Positions 7,734-16,401 of a stretch of DNA of 64,000 nt are shown here, piece by piece. Source of the DNA: Flavobacterium pallidum. Lineage in GTDB: Bacteria; Bacteroidota; Bacteroidia; Flavobacteriales; Flavobacteriaceae. Under the pieces are notes generated by a model. It worked only from the letters and a program-made list of their open reading frames with translations, was not told the origin of the DNA and made no database searches. The position numbers were made by a program, and so were the translations under genes. The stretch covers positions 1,302,001 through 1,366,000 of the forward strand of contig NZ_CP029187.1 in NCBI RefSeq assembly GCF_003097535.1, given 5' to 3'. Numbering within the stretch: position 1 is the stretch's first letter; the number at the start of each line of letters is the position of its first letter.

Positions 7734-9257
7734 TTATTCAGAATAAAATCCTTCAATTTCAGGTTGCCGGTATTTCCAGATTTTATGCAAAGCCTTGATT
7801 TCATAAGGAAAATGATACATCCCCGTTTTATAGCGTATTCCCGAAACTGCCCGAAGCAAGTGCCTTTTATAACCCTTGATCCGAAAATCGGAAACCGTTG
7901 GGTAATAGCCGTTTAGCACCGTCTCGAAGTTTTTTATGGTGTCAATCATATAAGGTTTCAGCCAGGGAGTAAGCGGATTTTTACGTAAATCGAAATTTTC
8001 CCAGCTTGGCGAAATCCATTCTTCCAGCGTTTCCGGGAATGAGAATCCCGCATCGATGATCTGCTGGTATAATTCCGAACCTTCGGTTGGTACCGGGCTG
8101 AAAAGGTAAATGATGATTTCCGCATCAGGATTGATGGTTTTGATTTCCTTGATGAAATTGATGTCCCAAAGAATCTGGTCGTAAACTTCCTTCTCTGTTT
8201 TGGCAGGCATGCCCAATACAAACGACAATTCGGGTATGATGTCGGCGTTTTTCATGCGCAGCACAAAATCCTTAATCATCTTCCCCGTTTGCGTACCCCC
8301 TTTGTTCATTTGCTTTAACACGGCATCGTTTCCGGTTTCGGCACCGAGGAAAATCATTTTGCAGCCTGCTTTGCGCATCAGTTTCAAATCCTCGTCCGAA
8401 TACATATTGATGGTGTCGATGCGCCCTTCGCCCCAGTAACTGATGTTGTCATCCATGATTAAATTCGAAAACTCCAAAACCCTTTTTTTGGAAGTGAAGA
8501 AATTATTGTCGTGGAATTCGACCGCATCGATATTATAAGTTTCTTTAAAATATTTTACATCCTCATAAATCCGCGTGGCCGACATGCCTTTCCACTTTGC
8601 ATTGTATATAGGTACCACAGCGCAAAACGAACACGAAAACGGGCAACCCATACTGGAATGATACGATAGTGTCTTGTTTCCCATGAAGGTTTTCGCGAGG
8701 TAATTCCTTACGGGATAAAACGAATCCAGGTATTCATAAGGGAACTTCGGCAAGGTGTCCTGGTCCAGTAAAGCCTCGACCGCGGTTTTGATGATTTCGC
8801 CTTTGTCGTTTTTATAAATCAGGTTTTTGATCAGGAAAATAGCTTCCTTTTCGTTTGCTTCAATCGCTGCAATCAATTGTGGGAACGTATTGTCGCCAGG
8901 CCCGTTGATCACATAATCCACAACGCCTGAATTCAAGGCGGCCTTATATTGATTCGAAGCGAAGTAGCCGCCCCAGACCGTAATGACATCGGGGAACGCT
9001 TCGCGTATTTTTTTGGTAAAAGGAATCGCCTGCCGCAATTGCGGGCCGGGCATTACTGTAGAACCGAAATATTTAAACTCACCCGTTTTAAGATAATTTT
9101 CAATGGTTTCCCAGGGATCTTTTTCGAGATTGCCATCCACAAAAACATATTCGTATTTTCCATGGATCGATGCGCCGACCTGCAGGATCGAGTTGGGGAT
9201 GCGGTGCTTGCCATTCGCACTTTTCGGGTTGAATATGATGGTTTTATTTGCGGACAT
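7734..9257 (-). CDS. B12-binding-domain radical SAM protein
   Basis: The 507-residue protein has an N-terminal alpha/beta region (about 1-135) that resembles a cobalamin-binding Rossmann domain, then the radical SAM core with the [4Fe-4S] motif CPFSCSFC (Cys205, Cys209, Cys212). After the core comes a long C-terminal region (about 390-507) with no recognised motif. Related proteins methylate or rearrange unactivated carbons in lipids, pigments and antibiotics. It is clearly diverged from the two paralogues at 16398 and 18550. It is transcribed divergently from the FkbM methyltransferase, 79 bases apart, and leads the pair with the methyltransferase at 7036. Confidence 0.88.
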   Translation of the reverse strand: MSANKTIIFNPKSANGKHRIPNSILQVGASIHGKYEYVFVDGNLEKDPWETIENYLKTGEFKYFGSTVMPGPQLRQAIPFTKKIREAFPDVITVWGGYFASNQYKAALNSGVVDYVINGPGDNTFPQLIAAIEANEKEAIFLIKNLIYKNDKGEIIKTAVEALLDQDTLPKFPYEYLDSFYPVRNYLAKTFMGNKTLSYHSSMGCPFSCSFCAVVPIYNAKWKGMSATRIYEDVKYFKETYNIDAVEFHDNNFFTSKKRVLEFSNLIMDDNISYWGEGRIDTINMYSDEDLKLMRKAGCKMIFLGAETGNDAVLKQMNKGGTQTGKMIKDFVLRMKNADIIPELSFVLGMPAKTEKEVYDQILWDINFIKEIKTINPDAEIIIYLFSPVPTEGSELYQQIIDAGFSFPETLEEWISPSWENFDLRKNPLTPWLKPYMIDTIKNFETVLNGYYPTVSDFRIKGYKRHLLRAVSGIRYKTGMYHFPYEIKALHKIWKYRQPEIEGFYSE

Positions 9258-9273
9258 CGGAATTATTATATGG

Positions 9274-9313
9274 CAAATCTAATGAGTAAAAGGGATTTAA
9301 ATTCATATTTTTG
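9274..9313. promoter_or_regulatory. Divergent promoter boxes between the radical SAM and FkbM genes
   Basis: Two exact TAnnTTTG boxes face away from each other: TAGATTTG on the minus strand (9281-9274) for the radical SAM gene and TATTTTTG on the plus strand (9306-9313) for the FkbM gene. They lie 16 and 23 bases from their start codons. Neither has a clear TTG at -33. Confidence 0.5.
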
Positions 9314-9336
9314 GGTTTAAATAGCTATAATTTATC

Positions 9337-10260
9337 TTGGACAACCAAATTATCCCGATCCTGAATCACCACAATATCGAATCCCTTTTCTTTATTGATG
9401 TTGGTGCCAAAGACAAACTTGATTTCATACATGAATTGTCTTCCATCACCAATATGGTGGGCTTTGAGCCAAATCCTGCAGAATTACAGCTGCTTCAGGA
9501 AAAGTACCGTAAACACCCTTTTAAGTCACTGGAATTATCCGGTCAATGCCTTTCAGATACGGAAGGCGAAGTGTCGTTTAACATCACAAAACATGCTTCA
9601 ATGAGCAGTTTGCTCGAAACAGATGCGGACAATTATCAGAAACATTTCGGTTTGTATAGCAACTTCAACAGCTGGAAATCCAATATAGAGATTGAAAATG
9701 TGGTGAAGGTTGCGGCGGTGAAGCTTGATAATTTTATAAAAGACCAAAATGCTGTAATCGATTATTTGAAAATTGATACCCAGGGCTCAGAATTGAAAAT
9801 CCTGCATGGTGCGGAAAAACTGCTTTCGGCTAAAAGGATCAACATCCTTAAGATTGAAGTCTCGACCATCGCTGTGTACCAGAATCAGGTAATGTTTTCG
9901 GACATAGACATCTATTTAAGGGATAAAGGTTATGTCCTGGTTGATTTTATCACCTACAGGCAGCATTACAAGCCGGTTTTTGGGAATTCCCATAAAAGTT
10001 ACCATTCGGCTCCGTGCGGCGATGCGGTTTATGTGCTGAAGCCGGAATTCCTGACCAATCAAAACAAGGTAAAATCGGGATTCCTGCTGCTTTGGATGGG
10101 GTATTATAGTTTAGGGTCTTATTTACTGCGTGAATCCGGTTTGTCAATGCAGGAACACAACATCCTTACTGCCTTTGATTTTGTTTCCCGAGGCGAAAAA
10201 ATAAAACAATTGCTTAAAAACATTTGCCCTCCGATTATACTGCATTGGTTGACGAAATAG
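9337..10260 (+). CDS. FkbM-family methyltransferase
   Basis: FkbM-type enzymes O-methylate sugars or other small molecules with SAM. The 307-residue protein carries the motif FFIDVGAKD (18-26), FEPNP near 44, and the DYLKIDTQGSE(L)KILHGAE segment typical of the family. The start is a TTG at 9337: an in-frame stop at 9328 excludes anything further upstream, and the next Met lies inside the SAM-binding domain. A promoter box sits 23 bases upstream. It converges on the flippase-like gene, 3 bases apart, and faces a sugar/lipid-like locus, so methylation of the same surface product is plausible but unproven. Confidence 0.88.
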   Translation: MDNQIIPILNHHNIESLFFIDVGAKDKLDFIHELSSITNMVGFEPNPAELQLLQEKYRKHPFKSLELSGQCLSDTEGEVSFNITKHASMSSLLETDADNYQKHFGLYSNFNSWKSNIEIENVVKVAAVKLDNFIKDQNAVIDYLKIDTQGSELKILHGAEKLLSAKRINILKIEVSTIAVYQNQVMFSDIDIYLRDKGYVLVDFITYRQHYKPVFGNSHKSYHSAPCGDAVYVLKPEFLTNQNKVKSGFLLLWMGYYSLGSYLLRESGLSMQEHNILTAFDFVSRGEKIKQLLKNICPPIILHWLTK

Positions 10261-10263
10261 TTT

Positions 10264-11436
10264 TTATTGAAGCTTCAGCAATCGCTTTTTTCGGAAAAAT
10301 AACAGCAGGAGCCACTGCGAAAAGGCACTTCCCGATAAAACACCAATCAATCCAAATCCGGAACGCAATAAAATCCATGAAAGCAAAATATTGATCAGTA
10401 CTCCGGTAAATAAATACACGGTAACTTTTCTTTCCTGGTGCTGTTTAAATAGCGTCACGATTTCAATGCCATACCCATAAGCCGGATAAATGTACAGGAA
10501 CGCCACCAGGTAAAAAAACCACGAATATTCCACATGCAGGAAAATCTTCAAAATATAATGTACCGCGACTAAAGCAATCGGTATGATGAGGAACCCGGAA
10601 ATGATTAAAAGTCGTTTCGCTTTCCCAACAACCTCGGTATTGTTCCGGTAAATGTTCTTCGTAAATGGCGCATACATATAGGAAGCGATTGACATAATGA
10701 AAATCAGCAATCCGTTTATCACCTGGTAATTGGCCACCGTCTCACGATCGGCATAATGATTGATAATATACACATCTGCTTTGGAAGCCAGCAACCCCAG
10801 CAGCGACAGTAGGAAAAACGGAAGTGAGTCGCGGTAGTAACTCCAGTCTATCTTCAATGCGGCCCTGTTGAAGACACGAAGGAACAGGATAAAAAAGCAG
10901 CCCCCCCTTATGAATTGGTAAAAGCTGTAAATAACCAGCAAAGGAAAAAGCCCTGGTGTCTGCTTTACCATGTAAAATAAAATACAAAATACCATGAAGC
11001 ACGACAATTCAATCCAAAATGAGGCTTTAAACTTTTTTTCATACATAATCAGGGCCTCTGCAGTATGGGTCAGGTATCTTCCGGTAAGCCAGAGTAAAAT
11101 AAAAATGCCATAATACAATGGAAAACAAAAAAAGCCGAGGCATGAAAACAGCAGCAGTAAGGGCAGCCGTGTAAAAAGGTTTTGCGAATAATCAAAATTT
11201 ATCCTTGCGGGTTCCCTGCTGAATTTACGCAGCAGGAATTCCTTATTGCCCCAATTAACCACAGCGATGGCCATGAGCGTGTACAGTAAGATAGGGACGA
11301 AGCCACCCCATATGCCTTTAGAAAAATAATGGATGACCATAAACGGAGTGATAATGCCAAATACAGATGTCATGATCTGACGCGTAGCATTGGCGAAGAT
11401 GGCCGAAATTCGTTGCAAGTGTTTAGGCATTCTCAA
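10264..11436 (-). CDS. Polytopic membrane protein, oligosaccharide flippase-like
   Basis: The 390-residue protein is almost wholly hydrophobic, with about 11-12 predicted membrane helices and short loops, the size and pattern of MATE/Wzx-type polysaccharide transporters. Polar spots such as NWGNKEFLLRKF after the second helices and the late NKRLL-type ends fit that fold. It is the last gene of the cluster, 72 bases after the GT87-like gene, and could move a lipid-linked product across the inner membrane. There is no signature that proves transport, so the family call is moderate. Confidence 0.65.
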   Translation of the reverse strand: MRMPKHLQRISAIFANATRQIMTSVFGIITPFMVIHYFSKGIWGGFVPILLYTLMAIAVVNWGNKEFLLRKFSREPARINFDYSQNLFTRLPLLLLFSCLGFFCFPLYYGIFILLWLTGRYLTHTAEALIMYEKKFKASFWIELSCFMVFCILFYMVKQTPGLFPLLVIYSFYQFIRGGCFFILFLRVFNRAALKIDWSYYRDSLPFFLLSLLGLLASKADVYIINHYADRETVANYQVINGLLIFIMSIASYMYAPFTKNIYRNNTEVVGKAKRLLIISGFLIIPIALVAVHYILKIFLHVEYSWFFYLVAFLYIYPAYGYGIEIVTLFKQHQERKVTVYLFTGVLINILLSWILLRSGFGLIGVLSGSAFSQWLLLLFFRKKRLLKLQ

Positions 11437-11508
11437 ATGTGTTCCGGCAGCTGTAAAAACAGGCTGGTTGATGATGTTGCATACTGTCCTTTGTAAATAA
11501 GCTCTTTC

Positions 11509-13062
11509 TTATAAATCGATTTTTTTCAAAGCATAAAACCCGATGCCGCGATCGAAATCCGAAAGGTAAATAACGGTATGATGATCCAATAATATGGGTT
11601 TCATTTTATTGCTTTGGTCCGATGTAAGCATTTTATGGTTGTAAAATACTTCGCCATTCCTGATTTCAAGCGGTTGCACAGTCGAAAATTTCAGGGATTC
11701 GGACCGGCTTTGGGGCCCGTTTTCATTCCAGAAATGATACGTCAGTTTGTTGGCCGTGATCCGGTAATCGTATATAAGAATGGGTTCCTGATGGGTGAGG
11801 TGAAATCCGTCCGGGCGTGAACCCGTTTGCTGCAAAAGCAATACCGCTAAAAGCGCGGCTAGCGAAACGGCCGATATGATTTTCCATTTCAGCAGCTTTG
11901 AAACACTCAAAATCAACATCGTCGCCAGCAGCAGCAATAAAACCAGCCTTAGGTAAGACACCGGAAACGGCTGCTGCATAAATAAAGCCAGCGGGATATT
12001 ATTGATCAAAAGGAAAAGGAAGAAACACACCGCTTTTTTTGAATTGGGCCAGTCGTTTTTTAACACCAGCAAAACCGGAAAGGCCAACAGCAGCAGGCTG
12101 TAAGTGCTGCCATACGGTGACATCAGCAATAGGGCGAAAATCCAATAGGAAAAAGCCAAAAGCGGATCCGTTGCCTTTTTCGAAATGTAATATCCGCCAG
12201 CAATAAGCATGATTTTAAAAGCGGCTACCAATCCGGAAAACAGCAGTTGATGATTGCCCCACCATGGACTCGTGTTTTCAGGGTAATCATAAACCAAAAG
12301 CCTTTTCAGGAACATGAATACTGATTGGTAATTGTCGACAAAAGCGGTCGCGATTTCTCCGTTTGAAGCTTTCGGGAGCACTGCATTGAGATAAAAAATC
12401 CAGATTCCGATTCCCGTAAACGGCAGGCTGACGGCAAATAAAATGGCCATGCCGACGAAAACGCAGATAAAGGCACGGAATTGCTTCTTAAACAGGAGTA
12501 TCAAGACCAAAAACACCGGGAACACCTTCAGCATGATCGCCAATGAAAGCCACATTGCCATGCTCTTAAGCCGGTTTTTCTGATACGCGAGCCAGCTTTC
12601 GGCCAATAGAAAGAAAAGCAGCATATAAACCTGCCCGAAAAGCAGGTCATTTTTTATCGGTACAAAAAAAAGTAAAGGGATGATGGCCATGTACCACAGA
12701 TTGATCCGGTTAAAATCCACCAGCCTTTTTAAGCTGAAAAAAAACAGGCCGCAACTGACGATATTGAAAATGATCTTGGCCGCTGCAACAGGAATCAGTG
12801 AAAGTGGCGCAAAGAGCAAAGCCAGGAATGGCGTATTTGGCGCATAACTCACAAACACGCCCTTGTGGCCAAGGTCAAAAATGACTTTGTTGAATTCGTA
12901 AGGAAAATAAACCCATTTTCCGAAACTACCGTCGATAAGGAATCGCCCCCCGAAATAATAGTTCGCAAAATCATGTACAGGGAAATCAACCGCCCGGAAA
13001 ACATAAAACCCGCAGAGCAGCAACAGCGGAAACCAATAGTAATATTTAAAAAGGGATTTCAT
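11509..13062 (-). CDS. GT87-like (DUF2029) membrane glycosyltransferase
   Basis: An integral membrane protein of 517 aa with about 10-11 helices. An early periplasmic loop contains DFPVHDFANYYFGGRFLIDG, the acidic-aromatic pattern seen in GT-C enzymes that use polyprenyl-phosphate sugars. Such enzymes add sugars on the outer face of the membrane. The final 100 or so residues after the last helix form a soluble domain (starting GSRPDGFHLTHQEP) of unknown role. It overlaps the GT2 gene by 4 bases (ATGA), implying coupled translation; the GT2 may supply its donor. Confidence 0.78.
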   Translation of the reverse strand: MKSLFKYYYWFPLLLLCGFYVFRAVDFPVHDFANYYFGGRFLIDGSFGKWVYFPYEFNKVIFDLGHKGVFVSYAPNTPFLALLFAPLSLIPVAAAKIIFNIVSCGLFFFSLKRLVDFNRINLWYMAIIPLLFFVPIKNDLLFGQVYMLLFFLLAESWLAYQKNRLKSMAMWLSLAIMLKVFPVFLVLILLFKKQFRAFICVFVGMAILFAVSLPFTGIGIWIFYLNAVLPKASNGEIATAFVDNYQSVFMFLKRLLVYDYPENTSPWWGNHQLLFSGLVAAFKIMLIAGGYYISKKATDPLLAFSYWIFALLLMSPYGSTYSLLLLAFPVLLVLKNDWPNSKKAVCFFLFLLINNIPLALFMQQPFPVSYLRLVLLLLLATMLILSVSKLLKWKIISAVSLAALLAVLLLQQTGSRPDGFHLTHQEPILIYDYRITANKLTYHFWNENGPQSRSESLKFSTVQPLEIRNGEVFYNHKMLTSDQSNKMKPILLDHHTVIYLSDFDRGIGFYALKKIDL

Positions 13063-13805
13063 AAATCCCGGAAGATTGAAAAGCGAAGCAATCCGGTCTT
13101 CTGTAAAAAATATGATACGGAAACCCTTAAAACGCCCAATCCATAAACAACGCTTCTTTTGAAATTAATCGAAGAAGCATCTTCAAAGTATTTGGCCGGA
13201 CACGAAATTTCTCCAATCCGTGCCTTGGTATAACAGCATTGCGCGAGCATCTCATTGTCAAAAACGAAATTATCCGAGTTCATGCCGAAGTGTATTTTCT
13301 TCAATATATCCGCGCTAAAGCAACGGTAACCCGTGTGATATTCTGAAAGTTTCTGGTTCATCAGCATGTTTTGGATTAGCGTGAGGATGCGGTTCGACAA
13401 ATATTTGTACAAAGGCATCCCGCCTTTCAGTGCGCCTTTGCTCAGGATGCGTGACCCTAAAACCACATCGTATAAATCATTGGCGACGAGTGTGCACATT
13501 GCCGGGATCAGTTTGGGCGTGTATTGGTAATCGGGATGCAGCATCACCACGATATCTGCCTGCAGTTCGAGGGCTTTCGCATAACAGGATTTCTGGTTGG
13601 CGCCATAACCTTTGTTTTTTTCATGGCGGATGATGTGGCGAATGCCGAGATTTTTGGCCACTTCAATCGTATTGTCATTACTGAAATCATCGGTCAGGAT
13701 CACATCATCGACTACCTCAAAAGGGATTTCCTCAAAAGTCCTCTGAAGGGTTTTGGCAGCATTGTAAGCCGGCAGTACGACGATTATTTTACGATTGTTA
13801 ATCAT
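13059..13805 (-). CDS. Family 2 glycosyltransferase (DPM1-like)
   Basis: The 248-residue GT-A enzyme begins with IIVVLPAYNAAKTL and has the donor-binding acidic motifs TDDFSNDNT (38-46) and MLHPDYQYTP (about 90-99). Length and lack of membrane helices match dolichyl/polyprenyl-phosphate mannose or glucose synthases. In context it would charge a lipid phosphate with a sugar for the GT-C-like proteins encoded on either side. The start codon lies 8 bases inside the end of the upstream gene at 13798. Confidence 0.9.
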   Translation of the reverse strand: MINNRKIIVVLPAYNAAKTLQRTFEEIPFEVVDDVILTDDFSNDNTIEVAKNLGIRHIIRHEKNKGYGANQKSCYAKALELQADIVVMLHPDYQYTPKLIPAMCTLVANDLYDVVLGSRILSKGALKGGMPLYKYLSNRILTLIQNMLMNQKLSEYHTGYRCFSADILKKIHFGMNSDNFVFDNEMLAQCCYTKARIGEISCPAKYFEDASSINFKRSVVYGLGVLRVSVSYFLQKTGLLRFSIFRDL

Positions 13806-14913
13806 GGATATAATTTACTTCCGAAGACATTTCCCTGACCGATCCTGAAACTTCCAGGCCTTGATAGGGCGCGAGTTTTTCTACCTCTTTACGCTGGTAA
13901 AGCGGCCCTAAATACGGAAACTCCTCACACACATGCGTACTTAAACCTGAAAGCCGCTGCTGTACTTCAGCCAAAGGCATGCCCCATTCGGCACTGAGCC
14001 TTTCTGCGGAGGGCTCCATAAAAGTGATGTAAAGCAATTCTGTAAAAGTATGGTCCTGCAATTTTAAATAATCGACACCTTCTTTCAACAATGCTTTCTG
14101 TTCAGTAAGGGATTGATTGTACGCTTTCAGCTTATCCTGCAGCGCATTGTAGCTTAAGTAGGAATGTACCTCGTCCTGTGGTTTGAACATGGGCGAAATC
14201 GTCGATTCGTGGCACCACATGCATTTAGCGGGTTTTCCGGCATTGGTAACAGACGGGTCAGCATGGTCCATTCGATTCCCGTCAGCATCAAAAATCCCGA
14301 AACGCAGCTGCGCGTTGTCCATGATTTCGAGGGTCTCATATTCTTCAATACGGCCTGTAGCAGGATCGGTTTCTGCAGAAAGGAAAACCTGCCTCATTTT
14401 GTCTTGCCCGGAAAAGCGGATAATACGGTGTTTCAGCGAAACGGCAGAGTGGTTCACATAGCCTTTGTCTTCAAGCAGAGTGTAACCGGCAAGCAAGTCA
14501 TCCAACTTTTCCGGAACGCCAGTCAGTGCGTAATAATGTTGTGGCGATCCCAGGATCAGCGAAACGTAGCGCCCCATATCAATGGATTTATTGCGTTTAT
14601 ACTCTCCTGATTCCCGGATTGCCTGATGCAATATCTTCAGTGCGTTGACCGCATTTTCATTCAGCCCCAGTTTGTAGGCATTGATGCTGGCAGTGTTCCC
14701 GGAAACTGTTATTTCGGAAGGCCCCAGGGATTTCGCACCTACATATGACAAGGCCCAGCGCAATCCCACCACAGCTTTATCCATAGTGTCGTCTGCATAA
14801 CTTTTATGCCATTCCAGCTTCACACTGTCGTCAATGTCCATGAATTGCGGGGGCACGGCCACAGATTGTGTTAGCAGGATTGAAAGCAGGACTATGAATC
14901 GGTGGATCTTCAT
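13798..14913 (-). CDS. Secreted protein with one CxxCH motif, function unknown
   Basis: I do not recognise the family. The 371-residue protein has an N-terminal hydrophobic stretch (MKIHRFIVLLSILLTQSVAVP) that looks like a signal peptide. Near its middle is CMWCH (Cys231, Cys234, His235), the c-type haem attachment signature, preceded by GKPAK; no further haem site is present. The surrounding sequence is not that of a small class I cytochrome c. It is encoded in the middle of a glycosyltransferase operon: its start abuts the upstream gene with no spacer, and its end overlaps the GT2 gene by 8 bases. A redox role on a membrane-exposed product is possible; the motif could also bind zinc. Confidence 0.7.
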   Translation of the reverse strand: MKIHRFIVLLSILLTQSVAVPPQFMDIDDSVKLEWHKSYADDTMDKAVVGLRWALSYVGAKSLGPSEITVSGNTASINAYKLGLNENAVNALKILHQAIRESGEYKRNKSIDMGRYVSLILGSPQHYYALTGVPEKLDDLLAGYTLLEDKGYVNHSAVSLKHRIIRFSGQDKMRQVFLSAETDPATGRIEEYETLEIMDNAQLRFGIFDADGNRMDHADPSVTNAGKPAKCMWCHESTISPMFKPQDEVHSYLSYNALQDKLKAYNQSLTEQKALLKEGVDYLKLQDHTFTELLYITFMEPSAERLSAEWGMPLAEVQQRLSGLSTHVCEEFPYLGPLYQRKEVEKLAPYQGLEVSGSVREMSSEVNYIHD

Positions 14914-16401
14914 TTAATGCTGTTTTATTGGGGATATTTCATAAATAGAAAATCCCGAATTCCTTATGATGTTGTCATTATATTCTGCAAGCAGTTTTAC
15001 CTTTACCATTTCATTCAGCGCTTGCCAACTCCCCAGGGATTTACTATCGGTAAAAGCATAACCGCTTACAAAGATGGCTGTCCCTTTTTCATTTACATAG
15101 CTGGTTAGCATCGCCCTGATGCTGTCTTTTTGGAAAATGCCTTTCGCGCTTCCCCAGTCGCAATAGCTGTGCTCACTTTTCTCACTAAGGAAATAAATTT
15201 TCTTTTGAAGATAAGGGCTTAACATTGTGCCATCACAGGTAACGGTCACCACATTGCCGTTTTCCGGTTTTTTATGCTTAAGGAAAGAAGCCACATTTTT
15301 CGCAGCGGTAAATGGGTAAAGATAATCAAATGTATAAGCAAGCACGCCAGTGAGCATTTGAATCGAAAGTATGGAATACAAAACCCATTTTTTCCTTTTC
15401 AGGAAGGCTTCGGGAACTTCATCCTGCGGAAGATATTGTTCCACCCACAAACCGATGACCAGCACCATATAAGCCATGCCATCAAATCTTACCGCAGATC
15501 GCTGTGTTACGAAAAAGAAAACCTGCAACCCCGCCAGTGTAAGGTATACATAGCCCAATACCATTTTGCTCCGGAGTAAAAACAGCGGCAGTGCATACGC
15601 CAATAATCCAAGAAGGACCGCCGTCGGCCTGCTCAGGCTTACCAGTATATTGGTGTTCCAGAAATGCATGGTGCTGAAATCGGGAATGGTCATTATACCT
15701 TTAAAAAGGGAAATATAGCCCGCGCTGAATTTCTCTCTCAATGGCACGTCTTTCACTGTTTCGAAAAGCCAATCCGACTGTGTCATTGCAATCAGGGCGA
15801 CATTTATCGCCAACCCGATACCGAAAACGAAAATGCCGGCCCCGGAAGTACGGATGTCACCGTTCCGGAACTTTTCATACAAAAGCACAGCAAAAATACC
15901 GCAGCAGACGACCGAAAATATCAAGTGTACATTACTGGCAATGGCAAGATACAGGCACAAAATCCAGAATTTCCGCTGCCGGTCCTTAAACAGGCTACAG
16001 GCCAAAAACAGGAAGAAAATGCCCAGGATATAATTCCTGCTGATCAGGCTGTATTCAAAAATCATGAAGTACCCAAACACGAAAAGCGTCCTGAATGTCC
16101 TTGAAAAAGGGGCTCTGCTTAAAAAAACGAAAGCTGTAGCCGTTGCAATCAGGATGTGCAGGAACTGCATCCCTAAAGGGTTGTGCGTAAAACGGCTGAC
16201 CAGGAACAAAAGGGAATCCCAAAGTACCGGATGCCCTTCAAAGCGAAGGTTGTACATTAAGTCAGCAAACGAATCGCTGTCCCGGGCCAGAAGCCAATGC
16301 TGGGATTCGTCAAGCCACAGCTCATGGTGCAGGATGCCGACCAGGCTTACCACAAAATAAAGCAGCGTAATTATGGCAGCATATGTAGTGTCCTTCTTCA
16401 T
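14914..16401 (-). CDS. GT-C-like polytopic membrane protein (ArnT/PMT type)
   Basis: The 495-residue protein has about 10 membrane helices. The first periplasmic loop carries HELWLDESQHW (about 26-36) followed by EGHPVLWD; an acidic residue pair there is the catalytic signature of GT-C enzymes that take sugars from polyprenyl phosphate. The final 130 residues are largely soluble. The family is large and its acceptor cannot be told from sequence. It overlaps the upstream radical SAM gene by 4 bases. Confidence 0.78.
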   Translation of the reverse strand: MKKDTTYAAIITLLYFVVSLVGILHHELWLDESQHWLLARDSDSFADLMYNLRFEGHPVLWDSLLFLVSRFTHNPLGMQFLHILIATATAFVFLSRAPFSRTFRTLFVFGYFMIFEYSLISRNYILGIFFLFLACSLFKDRQRKFWILCLYLAIASNVHLIFSVVCCGIFAVLLYEKFRNGDIRTSGAGIFVFGIGLAINVALIAMTQSDWLFETVKDVPLREKFSAGYISLFKGIMTIPDFSTMHFWNTNILVSLSRPTAVLLGLLAYALPLFLLRSKMVLGYVYLTLAGLQVFFFVTQRSAVRFDGMAYMVLVIGLWVEQYLPQDEVPEAFLKRKKWVLYSILSIQMLTGVLAYTFDYLYPFTAAKNVASFLKHKKPENGNVVTVTCDGTMLSPYLQKKIYFLSEKSEHSYCDWGSAKGIFQKDSIRAMLTSYVNEKGTAIFVSGYAFTDSKSLGSWQALNEMVKVKLLAEYNDNIIRNSGFSIYEISPIKQH

